A model generated the notes under the pieces. It was not told the DNA's origin. It searched no databases and saw only the letters and a list, made by a program, of their open reading frames with translations. Shown piece by piece: positions 8,510 to 16,239 of a DNA stretch of 23,365 nucleotides. Source of the stretch: Bacteroidota bacterium (GTDB taxonomy: Bacteria; Bacteroidota; Ignavibacteria; Ignavibacteriales; Ignavibacteriaceae); the NCBI GenBank assembly GCA_024278655.1, contig JAJRSV010000261.1, positions 1 to 23,365 on the forward strand, given 5' to 3'. Position 1 is the stretch's first letter, and each line of letters starts with the position of its first letter. A program made the position numbers and the translations under genes.

Positions 8510-8938
8510 TTAGATACTATCCAACCTTTTTCCGGTATCGATAAGATTTGTAATTCTTATGCCGAAGTGCTTATCGATAACAACAACTTCACCCTCGGCA
8601 ATTTTTTTATTGTTGATATAGATATCAACCGGTTCGCTTGCCATTTTATCGAGTTCCAATACATAACCTCTTTCAAGTTCGAGAATATCTTTTACTTTCA
8701 TCTGTGTTCTACCGAGCTCGATGTAAACATTCAACATAAGGTCTTGCAGGAGCGACAGCTTTTCGCCGCTTATGTTTTTGCCGCTGAGTAATGTTTCATC
8801 AAACTCTTCGAACTCAGCAGCAGCAGCTTTAACTTTTCCCGCATCCGCAACCGCCTGTTTTTTCATTTGTGCTACTTCGGGATTCCGACCTGCCGGATTT
8901 CTCATTCCGTCGTTAGTTTGATTTATATTTTCGGACAT
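8510..8938 (-). CDS. fliN: FliN, C-ring switch protein
   Basis: 142 residues. The C-terminal SpoA domain (about 62-138) is clear: 'LMLNVYIELGRTQMKVKDIL', then 'ERGYVLELDKMASEPVDIYI' and 'GEVVVIDKHFGIRITNLI'. The first 60 residues are a low-complexity, Ala/Glu-rich linker, as in many FliN proteins. FliN forms the lower rim of the C-ring, takes part in rotation switching and provides the docking site for FliH of the export ATPase complex. It follows fliM after 9 bases and precedes fliO by 1. There is no CheC-like phosphatase domain, so this is FliN and not the longer FliY form. Confidence 0.95.
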   Translation of the reverse strand: MSENINQTNDGMRNPAGRNPEVAQMKKQAVADAGKVKAAAAEFEEFDETLLSGKNISGEKLSLLQDLMLNVYIELGRTQMKVKDILELERGYVLELDKMASEPVDIYINNKKIAEGEVVVIDKHFGIRITNLIDTGKRLDSI

Positions 8939-8947
8939 TACTGTTGC

Positions 8948-9916
8948 CTATAGATTGTTATTATTTGAAACTATTTTCTTTGTTATCTTAACCGCTTTAT
9001 GATTATTAAGAATGCCCAGTCTTCCGTAGAAGAATTTTTTGTCCACTACTCTTACAATCTGTTCATCATCGATTTTTGTTTGCAGCTTTAACACGTCTCC
9101 TTTTTGAAGGCGCATCAGTTCGTTTACGGTTATTCTCGATTTACCGAGTTCTACGGTTACAGGTAAAAGTGTTTCCTGTAAATGAAGTGTGAGAAGCTCG
9201 CGTGAGGTTACCCCGTTATACTTTGCCGGACGAATAGACGATAACTTTTGAACCGATAATTTGGAAAGCACTGTATCGAATGCATAAGTGGCAAAGCAAA
9301 TATTTATCGGATACGAGCGTTCGGCAATTGTAACTTCCATACCTATCAGCAGTACCGCTTCGCTTTGCGATGTGATTTGTGCAAAATCGATATCCGATTC
9401 GAAACGGTCTATCACAAAATCGAAATCGTCCACGGTTTGCCATGCTTTTTTCAAGTCGTCCATTAAATGGACAACTATATTTTCTATAATCTTTTGCTCA
9501 ATAGGAGTAATTACTTTTGTTTCCTTTGTTCCGTTTCCCGAACCGCCTAACAGAAGTTCAACAAGTGTTAATGCAAAGTCGGTGCTTAGTTCAAGTATTC
9601 CTTTTATGTCGGTATCTTTCATTTCGAACGTGTATAAGCAGGCAGGATTTGGGACGGCAATTACATATTCCGAATAGTAAATCTGATCGACCGAAGTGAC
9701 TTTAACATTAACCATCGTTTGCAGCTTCGATACGAGAAACGAACCGAAAGTATCGCACACCGATTCGTGAATGCTGCGTAAAATTTTTAATTGGTTTTTC
9801 GATATACGGTTCGGTAAACGGAAATCGTAAGGAATCGGCTCCTTTTCCGCCTTAAGATCCTTTTCGGTTTTCTTCATTAACCGTTCGACTTCTTTTTCCG
9901 ATAATCCTTCGGACAT
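8948..9916 (-). CDS. fliM: FliM, C-ring switch protein
   Basis: 322 residues, the usual size. The N-terminal 'LSEKEVERLM' (5-14) sits where FliM binds phosphorylated CheY (family form LSQxEIDALL), so response to CheY-P is likely kept, which implies a chemotaxis system elsewhere in the genome. The middle domain carries 'LLLGGSGNGT' (121-130), the conserved GGxG loop that contacts FliG. The C-terminal SpoA-like domain ('LLPVTVELGKSRITVNELMR') pairs with FliN. The gene starts 2 bases after the fliL stop, with little ribosome binding sequence of its own, which suggests coupling to fliL. Confidence 0.96.
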   Translation of the reverse strand: MSEGLSEKEVERLMKKTEKDLKAEKEPIPYDFRLPNRISKNQLKILRSIHESVCDTFGSFLVSKLQTMVNVKVTSVDQIYYSEYVIAVPNPACLYTFEMKDTDIKGILELSTDFALTLVELLLGGSGNGTKETKVITPIEQKIIENIVVHLMDDLKKAWQTVDDFDFVIDRFESDIDFAQITSQSEAVLLIGMEVTIAERSYPINICFATYAFDTVLSKLSVQKLSSIRPAKYNGVTSRELLTLHLQETLLPVTVELGKSRITVNELMRLQKGDVLKLQTKIDDEQIVRVVDKKFFYGRLGILNNHKAVKITKKIVSNNNNL

Positions 9917-9918
9917 AG

Positions 9919-10461
9919 CTATTGAATTATATATTTACTGAAATAAACTTTATTTACTTTAATCTTCGGTATCAGTTTTTTAAGATTTCCGGTAATCTCC
10001 GCTTTCAAAGTATCCCTGTACTGAACGTTGCTTAATTGTTCTATCGTTTTACTGGCAAGAGTGTTGATAATCATATCGCGCACGGGTATTTCTTTTTCCT
10101 CCATCGAAGAGTTACTAACTTCGTCGCCAAGGTCGAACCCCAACGATGTTAACATCAACCTTTTGCCCTGGGTATTTGCAGGATTAACTATTATGTCTTC
10201 AACCACGTAAACGTACTTACCGGTTTCGCCTGAACCCGAGCTTTCATCCGGCTCTTCGGTATCGGCGGTTTGCTCTACATTTACATTCCCGTTAATCTGA
10301 GCTGCACTCTCTTTCCATTTATTAAGCAGAATGTTTGCCGTTATAAAGTAAACAACAACCAACTGCAGCATAAAAAGAGGAATGCCGATTAATAACATCT
10401 TTAAATTTATTTTCGATTTACCCTCGGAAGGTTCCTTCTTTTCTTTTTTTTCTTTCGCCAT
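9919..10461 (-). CDS. fliL: FliL, stator-associated basal-body protein
   Basis: 180 residues: a short Lys/Glu-rich cytosolic tail, one membrane helix (about 21-45) and a periplasmic domain. The block 'YVYVVEDIIVNPANTQGKRL' and the ending 'LKKLIPKIKVNKVYFSKYII' match FliL. FliL surrounds the stator units and supports torque or stator stability. It is the first gene after the 209-base gap downstream of flgE, so it may begin a separate transcript covering fliLMNOPQR-flhBA; a weak sigma-54-like site is listed separately at 10497-10512. The ATG at 10461 is the only sensible start. Confidence 0.93.
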   Translation of the reverse strand: MAKEKKEKKEPSEGKSKINLKMLLIGIPLFMLQLVVVYFITANILLNKWKESAAQINGNVNVEQTADTEEPDESSGSGETGKYVYVVEDIIVNPANTQGKRLMLTSLGFDLGDEVSNSSMEEKEIPVRDMIINTLASKTIEQLSNVQYRDTLKAEITGNLKKLIPKIKVNKVYFSKYIIQ

Positions 10462-10496
10462 GGTTTTTTATCTGTTTTTATTTGTTTAACACTTAA

Positions 10497-10512
10497 TTCA
10501 ATTGATATGCCA
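10497..10512 (-). promoter_or_regulatory. Possible sigma-54-like promoter upstream of fliL
   Basis: The minus strand reads TGGCATATCAATTGAA, compared with the sigma-54 consensus TGGCAY-N5-TTGCW. Spacing is exact, but the most conserved -12 pair GC is GA. It lies 36-51 bases upstream of the fliL ATG, which would leave a leader of about 25 nt. A separate TATAATAAT occurs further upstream, near 10570, without a clear -35 partner. The match may be chance in AT-rich DNA. Confidence 0.3.
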
Positions 10513-10617
10513 TCAAAAAAGTTAGGAATTAATAAGATTAGAAAAGGAATTAAGGATTGCTCTGGCTATTATTATACAGTTGGTCGATAAAGTAAATCGG
10601 TAAGTTTATAAAGGAAC

Positions 10618-10645
10618 AGGAGGTACCGCCTTAGCGGCACCTCCT
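10618..10645 (-). terminator. Strong hairpin downstream of flgE
   Basis: A 12-bp stem closes a 4-nt loop: arm AGGAGGTGCCGC pairs with GCGGTACCTCCT in the minus-strand RNA, with one G-U pair. Read on the plus strand, that position is an A-C mismatch, so the structure suits the minus transcript. It begins 26 bases after the flgE stop. Only a short broken T-rich tail follows (GTTCCTTTAT), so it may be a partial terminator or a 3' end that blocks exonucleases. A second inverted repeat, TTGTTCG/CGAACAA, spans the flgE stop codon (10651-10681). The 209-base gap up to fliL otherwise holds only the weak promoter candidate. Confidence 0.6.
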
Positions 10646-10670
10646 ATGGTTTGTTCGTAGAGGAGGCTAG

Positions 10671-12335
10671 TTAACGAACAAGATTTATGGTTTCCTGCAG
10701 AATAGTATCGGCAGTTGTAATAACACGCGTGTTCGCCTGGAAACCACGCTGTGCTATTATCATCTCGGTGAACTCCTGCGACAAGTCGACATTGGATTGC
10801 TCCAACGCGCCGGACTGCACAACGGTACCTGACTCAGCTCCGAGCGTTGATATTATTACATCACCGGAGTTCGGCTGTGCCGAGAACATATTCTCACCTT
10901 CACTTGCCAGACTCTCTACATTGGCAAAGTTAGCTACCATTAACTGGGCTAAAATTCTCGATGTTCCGTTTGAAAAAATACCCTGTATATTTCCGTACTG
11001 ATCGATTTGAATATCGTTAAGCGTTGCGGATGTTGCACCGTCCTGGTTGATTGCCAGAAGTTTTGAGTTGGAAGAGGTTTGTGTTACACCCTCGAAACCG
11101 GTTCCGAAATTCAATGCAACGCTTAATGTATCGGCACCTCCAGACGGATCGAATGTTAAGTGCGGATCGCTGGGCGAAATGTTACCCGGACTGATCGAAC
11201 CGTCGCTGTTGAATACGATGGTTCCGGTTAACGATTCTTCCTGTCCCGATGCGGTTTCGGTTCCGGGAACACTGGCAACATACATCCACTGGTTATCGCC
11301 AATCTTTGTAAACTTAACCGTAACCAGATGAGAGTTGCCCAGCGAATCGAAAACATTAATCGAACCGCTTACGATGTTCGGTTCCCTGTCGTCATCGGCT
11401 GATATACTTAAAGTTGTTGAGCTTGCGTTCTGTGTTGTCGATGTAGAATCAAAAACGAAATCCAGATTTTCACCGGCAATATTCACACGGTTATTTACTC
11501 CGTCGAACAAAGCTTTACTTGCATCGCTCATTACAAAGTTTCCGTTTCCGTCATCTACAAACTGAATCGGTGAAATTGTTCCCGTGCCAACCGATACCGG
11601 GGGATTAGATGAATCGAATACTTCCCAGCTAAGGTCATACTCGTTCGGGTTGGCGGTTTTGGTGTAGGTTAGTACTAAATTGTAAGCTTCACCGAATTCG
11701 TTGTAAACTGTTGTGTTAATCGAGAACGGTCCGGGAAGATCGGAATCGATATTACCTTTTTGAATTACGTTTTCGGTTCTTGTAAGAGCAGAATCACTTT
11801 CGAGGTTTCCGCCCCATTTAATTTGAGTTGTTGCAACAGCAGGAATTTTAAGGTTCGTATCGATAACTATATCTTCGAGATTATTTCCCGGAGGTATCTT
11901 TCCGTCTATTGCCAGTTTACCCTGAACAATAGCACCGTTCTGCGAGCTGACTAATCTTCCGTCCGAATCGAACTGGAACGAACCTGCACGTGTATAATAA
12001 TTATTGCCGTTGTACTTAAGTATAAAAAGTCCGGGACCCTGCAAAGCCAAATCGGTTACAAGCCCGGTGCTTAAAAGCGAACCCTGCGTCCAGTTCCTGT
12101 CAATCGAATTTACTTTTACACCCAAACCAACCTGGAACGGATTTGTGCCGCCGTTCAGTTCGTTGGGTTTGCTTCCCGATTGAATAAACTGGTTTAACGC
12201 ATCGCTGAAAAGAATTCTGGATTTTTTGAACCCGAGTGTGTTGACGTTAGCAATGTTGTTACCAACAATGTCTAACATTCTTTGGTGGTTCCGTAAACCG
12301 GAAAACCCGGTGAAAAGTGACATTGAAAGTGCCAT
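10671..12335 (-). CDS. flgE: FlgE, flagellar hook protein
   Basis: 554 residues. The N-terminal rod-hook motif 'FSGLRNHQRMLDIVGNNIAN' (11-30) and the C-terminal 'SQEFTEMIIAQRGFQANTRV' (519-538) form the D0 coiled-coil ends of the axial proteins. The protein is longer than enteric FlgE (about 400 aa). The central part has two similar segments: 'INTTVYNEFGEAYNLVLTYT' (206-225) and 'GSINVFDSLGNSHLVTVKFT' (324-343), which look like two copies of the FlgE D2 module. FlgE polymerises into the flexible joint between rod and filament. The start is fixed by a perfect AGGAGGT 5 nt before the ATG, the strongest such site seen in the window, as suits an abundant structural protein. Hairpins flank the gene on both sides. 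Confidence 0.95.
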   Translation of the reverse strand: MALSMSLFTGFSGLRNHQRMLDIVGNNIANVNTLGFKKSRILFSDALNQFIQSGSKPNELNGGTNPFQVGLGVKVNSIDRNWTQGSLLSTGLVTDLALQGPGLFILKYNGNNYYTRAGSFQFDSDGRLVSSQNGAIVQGKLAIDGKIPPGNNLEDIVIDTNLKIPAVATTQIKWGGNLESDSALTRTENVIQKGNIDSDLPGPFSINTTVYNEFGEAYNLVLTYTKTANPNEYDLSWEVFDSSNPPVSVGTGTISPIQFVDDGNGNFVMSDASKALFDGVNNRVNIAGENLDFVFDSTSTTQNASSTTLSISADDDREPNIVSGSINVFDSLGNSHLVTVKFTKIGDNQWMYVASVPGTETASGQEESLTGTIVFNSDGSISPGNISPSDPHLTFDPSGGADTLSVALNFGTGFEGVTQTSSNSKLLAINQDGATSATLNDIQIDQYGNIQGIFSNGTSRILAQLMVANFANVESLASEGENMFSAQPNSGDVIISTLGAESGTVVQSGALEQSNVDLSQEFTEMIIAQRGFQANTRVITTADTILQETINLVR

Positions 12336-12340
12336 CTTTG

Positions 12341-12347
12341 ACCTCCT
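12341..12347 (-). promoter_or_regulatory. Full-consensus ribosome binding site of flgE
   Basis: AGGAGGT on the minus strand, 5 nt before the flgE ATG. Most neighbouring genes have weak or A-rich leaders and rely on overlap with the gene before, so this complete site marks flgE for independent, high translation. It lies 21 bases after the end of the upstream hairpin pair, which leaves it exposed. Confidence 0.85.
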
Positions 12348-12368
12348 AAGGTTTAATTGTATTTAAAG

Positions 12369-12425
12369 TGATCCGGCGTCAGTCGGTCAGCCGGATCAAG
12401 AGCGTCCTTAATCGGTCCCGCTCTT
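12369..12425 (-). other. Two tandem hairpins in the flgE 5' leader
   Basis: In the minus-strand RNA the first hairpin pairs AAGAGCG (12425-12419) with CGCTCTT (12404-12398) around a 14-nt loop. The second pairs TGATCCGGC (12398-12390) with GCCGGATCA (12377-12369), a perfect 9-bp stem around a 12-nt loop. The stems abut and share one base. Both loops carry nearly the same motif, GACCGATT (12417-12410) and GACCGACT (12388-12381). The first loop also contains AAGGA, a CsrA-like core. No U-run follows either stem, so these are not simple terminators. I do not recognise a known riboswitch class. Confidence 0.6.
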
Positions 12426-12440
12426 TTGGTTAATTATCTT

Positions 12441-12812
12441 TTATGTAAAAACAACGCTGTCGATGTTTGTGAAAACTTTATCTGCATTTTCCGAAATATT
12501 CATCGCAGTAATAACAGTCCTGTTCGGAATATTTACGATGAATGCTTTATCGTTCATCATCACCAGCGATTCTTTTGCTCCTTTTGCCTCGGCTCTTTGC
12601 ACGGCTAATTCCATTTTGCTTAATTCGTTTTCGTTCAGGTCGATGTTTCGTGCTTCGAGCCGTTTGAGTGCATGACCCGAAAATTTTATTTTCGATAATT
12701 CTTTCTGAAAAAGAATATCGAAACTGTTTGAAGAAGCTTTGCTCCTTTCGGGCAGCTTGTTTTCGTTTATAACCGGAACGAACGGAACTTTTATTCCGTT
12801 AACTTCAGCCAT
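12441..12812 (-). CDS. Flagellar operon protein of the TIGR02530 type
   Basis: 123 residues. It matches the small flagellar protein often found between flgD and flgE: 'FSGHALKRLEARNI' (44-57), 'NRTVITAM' (97-104) and 'VFTNIDSVV' (113-121). The family is widespread in clostridia and related flagellated bacteria, but its exact function is not established to my knowledge; its fixed place beside flgD suggests a role in hook assembly. The start overlaps the flgD stop by 8 bases (ATGGCTGA). It is the last gene before the structured flgE leader. The family call is from memory of its motifs and position, not from a search. Confidence 0.87.
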   Translation of the reverse strand: MAEVNGIKVPFVPVINENKLPERSKASSNSFDILFQKELSKIKFSGHALKRLEARNIDLNENELSKMELAVQRAEAKGAKESLVMMNDKAFIVNIPNRTVITAMNISENADKVFTNIDSVVFT

Positions 12813-13506
12813 TGTTTAATCTCCCGGAATTATTATCCTCAACATCAAGAATTTCTAAAATATCAGACAACATATATTCGTTACCGTTTACAATTAAAGT
12901 GGTACCGTTTTCCGAAAATCTAACTCCGTCAATCTTTCCCCACTTAAACAACTGAACATCCATTTCTTCATCACTTCCGTTTTTTGCAATAACTTCGAAG
13001 GTATAAGTACCATCGGGTAATTCGTTACCGTTATTATCGGTAAAATCCCATAAAAGTTTATTGTCGCCAACTTCATCCGGCGGCGAATCGAATGTGCGAA
13101 CGACATTTCCGTTCTCATCTTTTATGTTTATGGTAACGCTCGAAGCCGCTGCAGGCAACTGGTAACCCAACTCAATATTGCTTTGCCCGCTTTTGACAAT
13201 CGTTGCACCGCCTAATTTTACACTCTTCCCAATTAGTGTGGCGGTTAATGTGTTGTTAATCGATTGAGCAAGGTAGTAGTTGCCGTCAATGCTAAGCTGA
13301 ACCGCATCGTTTAAGTTGGTTAACTGCTCGAGTGAACTGAACTGCGCTAACTGGGATGCAAACTTCGTCCCGTCCATCGGGCTTAACGGATCCTGGTATT
13401 TTAACTGTGTAACGAGCAATTTCAGAAAGTCGTCTTTACCCATTACGTTATCCGGTTGGAAAGCTCCCGCCGGATTCTGGTTTACTGCATTTACTCCGTC
13501 AATCAT
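12805..13506 (-). CDS. flgD: FlgD, hook cap (hook assembly) protein
   Basis: 233 residues. The N-terminal signature 'MGKDDFLKLLVTQLKYQDPL' (22-41) followed by 'MDGTKFASQLAQFSSLEQ' (44-61) is typical FlgD. The C-terminal half holds the FlgD Ig-like fold ('VTINIKDENGNVVRTFDSPP' and 'LWDFTDNNGNELPDGTYTFE'). FlgD caps the growing hook and guides FlgE polymerisation, and is then replaced by the hook-filament junction proteins. A strong ribosome binding site (GGAGGGAG) precedes the ATG, 11 bases after the fliK stop. It overlaps the following TIGR02530-type gene by 8 bases. Confidence 0.95.
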   Translation of the reverse strand: MIDGVNAVNQNPAGAFQPDNVMGKDDFLKLLVTQLKYQDPLSPMDGTKFASQLAQFSSLEQLTNLNDAVQLSIDGNYYLAQSINNTLTATLIGKSVKLGGATIVKSGQSNIELGYQLPAAASSVTINIKDENGNVVRTFDSPPDEVGDNKLLWDFTDNNGNELPDGTYTFEVIAKNGSDEEMDVQLFKWGKIDGVRFSENGTTLIVNGNEYMLSDILEILDVEDNNSGRLNNG

Positions 13507-13517
13507 AACTCCCTCCG

Positions 13518-15233
13518 CTATATTAAATAATCGTATGTATTATAACCCATCATCTTCGGAACCGATTCGTCTTCAATACTTTCAATAATATTATCACTTC
13601 TTACCGATGAATTTCTTTTCTTAGTATCCGATGATTTTTGCTGGCGCTGTTCTCCGCCAGCCAGCGATACGTAAACTTCCTTAAGCTGAGCTCCGCTTTG
13701 GTTTATTATATCTTTCAGTTGCTCTATACTTTGCGAAATCAGTTGCCTGGCAGCTTCGTTTTCCACTTCCATTTTCACAACAAGCTTATCGCGCATATAA
13801 TTTACTTTCACTTTCATCTTTCCAAGTTCGGGCGGATTCAATTTTATCTCGATGCTGCCGTTCTCTCTTTTCTTTACCTGCTTCGATATTAAACCGATAA
13901 CTTCCGCCTGATTAATCAGTTTAGGAGCCGGAGCTTTAATTTGAGTTTCGCTGCCCTGCGTTTGTGCAATTACATTTCCGTTAACATCCGTTTCACCGAG
14001 TATCTTATTGAACATCACTTCCTTTTCTTTACCGCTTACGGCTTTTCCGGAATTTGTTTTAACGAATTCGGTGTTCTGCTGTGTAGGGTTTTTAATCTCC
14101 GCTTTATTCTCTTTCGGTTTGTTTGAAGAAGGATTGTTCTGATTTTCCGTCGATTTACTTTCCTTCTGTTCCGGGACTCTGTTTTCTTCTTTAACTCCGT
14201 CCGGCTGTTTTAATATTTTCGATATCTTTTTCCTTAGCGATTCTATTTTGTAATTGCTTTGCAACAACTGCTTTACCGACGGATCGATTATTAATGGAGT
14301 TTGTGCCGGGTTGCTTTTAATCCGGTTCGAATAATTTTCAACCGACTTAAGTTTAATCGTGAAGCTGTTATCGTTAAGCTTTTCAATTTTCAGTTCTTCA
14401 ATAATTTTATTTTTTAACGAGTTAATCGATTTACCCGTTATTTTATTATTGCTATCGCTCCCGCTAATACCCGGCTTGATTGAGTGGTTTCTTTTCGAAG
14501 CACTTTTTTCAGCCCCGTTTAATTGAGAAGGTGTTTTATCAATCTGTAAAGTTTTTGTTTCCGTTCTCTCAAACTTTTGATTAAAATTAAAATCAGATGT
14601 CTTTGTTTTAAACATTTCTTTCGAAACCGGCGACTCTTTAAGATTCAATGATATTTCCGATTCCTCCTTCAGCGCATTCATTATTTCTTCTATGTTCAGT
14701 CCGGTTAGTTTTATGCTTCCGGCGGTTTGCTTATTAATGCTTTCCGGAATATCATTTAACCTGAAGCTTTCGTTAAAACCCGGTTTGTTTTGAAGTTCTT
14801 CTTTTAAATTTTTTATCAGATTGATTAACGTTTGCTCATCAACCGGTTTTATCACAATCCCGGTTTGTTCATTACTGCCACCGGCAGGTTCATCAATACT
14901 TATCTCAAAATCATTCGTCGGTTTGATTGAACCGAAAAGTATATTTAAAAGAAAAGAAACATCCACCGCATCATTCTCTTCCGGTTTTACTTTACCGGGC
15001 ATTACATCGTGCAGATTTATTTCGTTATTTAATTCACTATTTTCGTTCATATCAGATGATGGAAGACCAAAACCACCAAGCATTTCTGCAAAGCTTGTCC
15101 CCGGTTGTTCGGTTCCCGAATCAACCTTCAGCAAATCGGCAAACAAGTAGTTGGCGTTTTCAAAAGGATTATTGCCTTTCGATTGAACAGTTGAAATATT
15201 TGATGAAGGAATAAATAAAGGATTAAATTGCAT
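13518..15233 (-). CDS. fliK: FliK, hook-length control protein
   Basis: 571 residues. The conserved C-terminal hook-length domain is at about 443-525, with 'KLNPPELGKMKVKV' (464-477) and 'ARQLISQSIEQLKDII' (495-510). The rest is a long, low-complexity Asn/Lys/Glu/Ser-rich region without recognisable folds, as expected of the secreted ruler part of FliK. FliK measures the hook during export and then triggers the FlhB switch. The last residues, 'MMGYNTYDYLI', form a separate aromatic tail after a charged linker. The start ATG shares one base with the stop of the preceding motE-like gene (TGATG). The call rests on the C-terminal domain and the position before flgD. Confidence 0.92.
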   Translation of the reverse strand: MQFNPLFIPSSNISTVQSKGNNPFENANYLFADLLKVDSGTEQPGTSFAEMLGGFGLPSSDMNENSELNNEINLHDVMPGKVKPEENDAVDVSFLLNILFGSIKPTNDFEISIDEPAGGSNEQTGIVIKPVDEQTLINLIKNLKEELQNKPGFNESFRLNDIPESINKQTAGSIKLTGLNIEEIMNALKEESEISLNLKESPVSKEMFKTKTSDFNFNQKFERTETKTLQIDKTPSQLNGAEKSASKRNHSIKPGISGSDSNNKITGKSINSLKNKIIEELKIEKLNDNSFTIKLKSVENYSNRIKSNPAQTPLIIDPSVKQLLQSNYKIESLRKKISKILKQPDGVKEENRVPEQKESKSTENQNNPSSNKPKENKAEIKNPTQQNTEFVKTNSGKAVSGKEKEVMFNKILGETDVNGNVIAQTQGSETQIKAPAPKLINQAEVIGLISKQVKKRENGSIEIKLNPPELGKMKVKVNYMRDKLVVKMEVENEAARQLISQSIEQLKDIINQSGAQLKEVYVSLAGGEQRQQKSSDTKKRNSSVRSDNIIESIEDESVPKMMGYNTYDYLI

Positions 15234-15805
15234 CAGTTAATTTTCATTATTCTTGTTGCTGTTTCCGGATTCATCTCTGCTAAAATATCCGCTGCTTTTT
15301 TCTTCTTCATAGCGTAGATGATATCTCTGGCTATATTATCGGAATAATTCTGAATTATTTTAGCAGCTTTCCTCGAATCCATCGACGAATAAAGGTCTGC
15401 GGTTTTCTTCAACCACTTTTGATAATCGTTATTGTTTTCTTCGGAAGTATTTTGAGTTGTGTTTTGAACCGTGGTATTTACGTTATCCAAATTATTTTTC
15501 TTAATCTCTTCCAGTTCCGCTCTTAAAACATCAATGCTGTCTAACAGCTTCATTTTCTCCGCGGTCATTACGGTTTTTGTTTCGGGATTCTTCTCAATGC
15601 TTACAACCGGTGTTTCCGGATTTACAACGTTAACCGAATCGGAAACCATTAATTGCTGCTTGAGCGAATCGGCATTGAAATTTTGAGGAGGTGAAAAATC
15701 GAATTCGAATATATTGTTGAACTGAGAATTTAAAAATATCATTCCGCCGGTGGTAACTAAAAATGCAATTAAATAGGCAGCTATATAAATTATCTTTGCT
15801 TTCAT
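15233..15805 (-). CDS. MotE/YlxF-like protein with MgtE-N-type domain
   Basis: 190 residues: one membrane helix (about 5-25), a charged periplasmic or linker part with a short coiled coil (about 81-104, 'AEKMKLLDSIDVLRAELEEI'), an Asn/Thr-rich spacer (about 108-126) and a C-terminal helical domain (about 128-190) with 'MDSRKAAKIIQNYSDNIARD' and 'KKKAADILAEMNPETATRIM'. This C-terminal pattern is the MgtE-N-like repeat found in MotE of alphaproteobacteria and YlxF of bacilli, both encoded between fliJ and fliK. MotE is reported as a chaperone for MotC, but the role here is inferred. It overlaps fliJ by 4 bases (ATGA) and fliK by 1. Confidence 0.82.
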   Translation of the reverse strand: MKAKIIYIAAYLIAFLVTTGGMIFLNSQFNNIFEFDFSPPQNFNADSLKQQLMVSDSVNVVNPETPVVSIEKNPETKTVMTAEKMKLLDSIDVLRAELEEIKKNNLDNVNTTVQNTTQNTSEENNNDYQKWLKKTADLYSSMDSRKAAKIIQNYSDNIARDIIYAMKKKKAADILAEMNPETATRIMKIN

Positions 15806-16236
15806 CTTTTTACTCTCGCGAATTTCTGTATTGCTATTTCATCCAAATCTTTCATTTCTATTTTATTGATAAATTTATTGAATCGTTTCAGGTGCTTCTC
15901 TTCCAGCTTGTTAAACATCTTATGTTCCATGCTTTTCTGAATCAGTTCGTTCGTTTTATTTTCTTTTTCAATCAGCAGTTCATCAATTTTTTGCTGTAAC
16001 TTTTCTATTTTCCGTTTGATATACAGTTCATAATCTTTTATGAATTTAACATCGGTCATTTTCTTTTTATTTACCGCATCGAGTTTTTGTTTATATAACT
16101 CCGCATACAAATCATCCTGTTCGGCTTTAAGCTTATTAATCTTCAGTTCAATCAGCGCCAGTTCTTTCTGTGCTTTCTTTTCAAGATTCTTTTTTACATT
16201 CTGAACCGATTTGAATTTAAACTTGAATGCAGCCAT
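15802..16236 (-). CDS. fliJ: FliJ, export ATPase stalk protein
   Basis: 144 residues, the usual FliJ size, predicted almost entirely as alpha-helical coiled coil, rich in Lys, Glu and Leu. The opening 'FKFKSVQNVKKNLEKKAQKE' matches the FliJ/YscO start. FliJ resembles the gamma stalk of F1-ATPase: it inserts into the FliI hexamer and contacts FlhA, linking ATP hydrolysis to the export gate. Sequence conservation is low in this family, so the call also leans on position directly after fliI (3-base gap) and before the motE-like gene. Confidence 0.9.
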   Translation of the reverse strand: MAAFKFKFKSVQNVKKNLEKKAQKELALIELKINKLKAEQDDLYAELYKQKLDAVNKKKMTDVKFIKDYELYIKRKIEKLQQKIDELLIEKENKTNELIQKSMEHKMFNKLEEKHLKRFNKFINKIEMKDLDEIAIQKFARVKR

Positions 16237-16239
16237 ATT

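Noticed and set aside
12369..12425. c-di-GMP (GEMM-type) riboswitch before flgE.
   Set aside because: The conserved GEMM core sequences were looked for and not found; only the two hairpins are supported.
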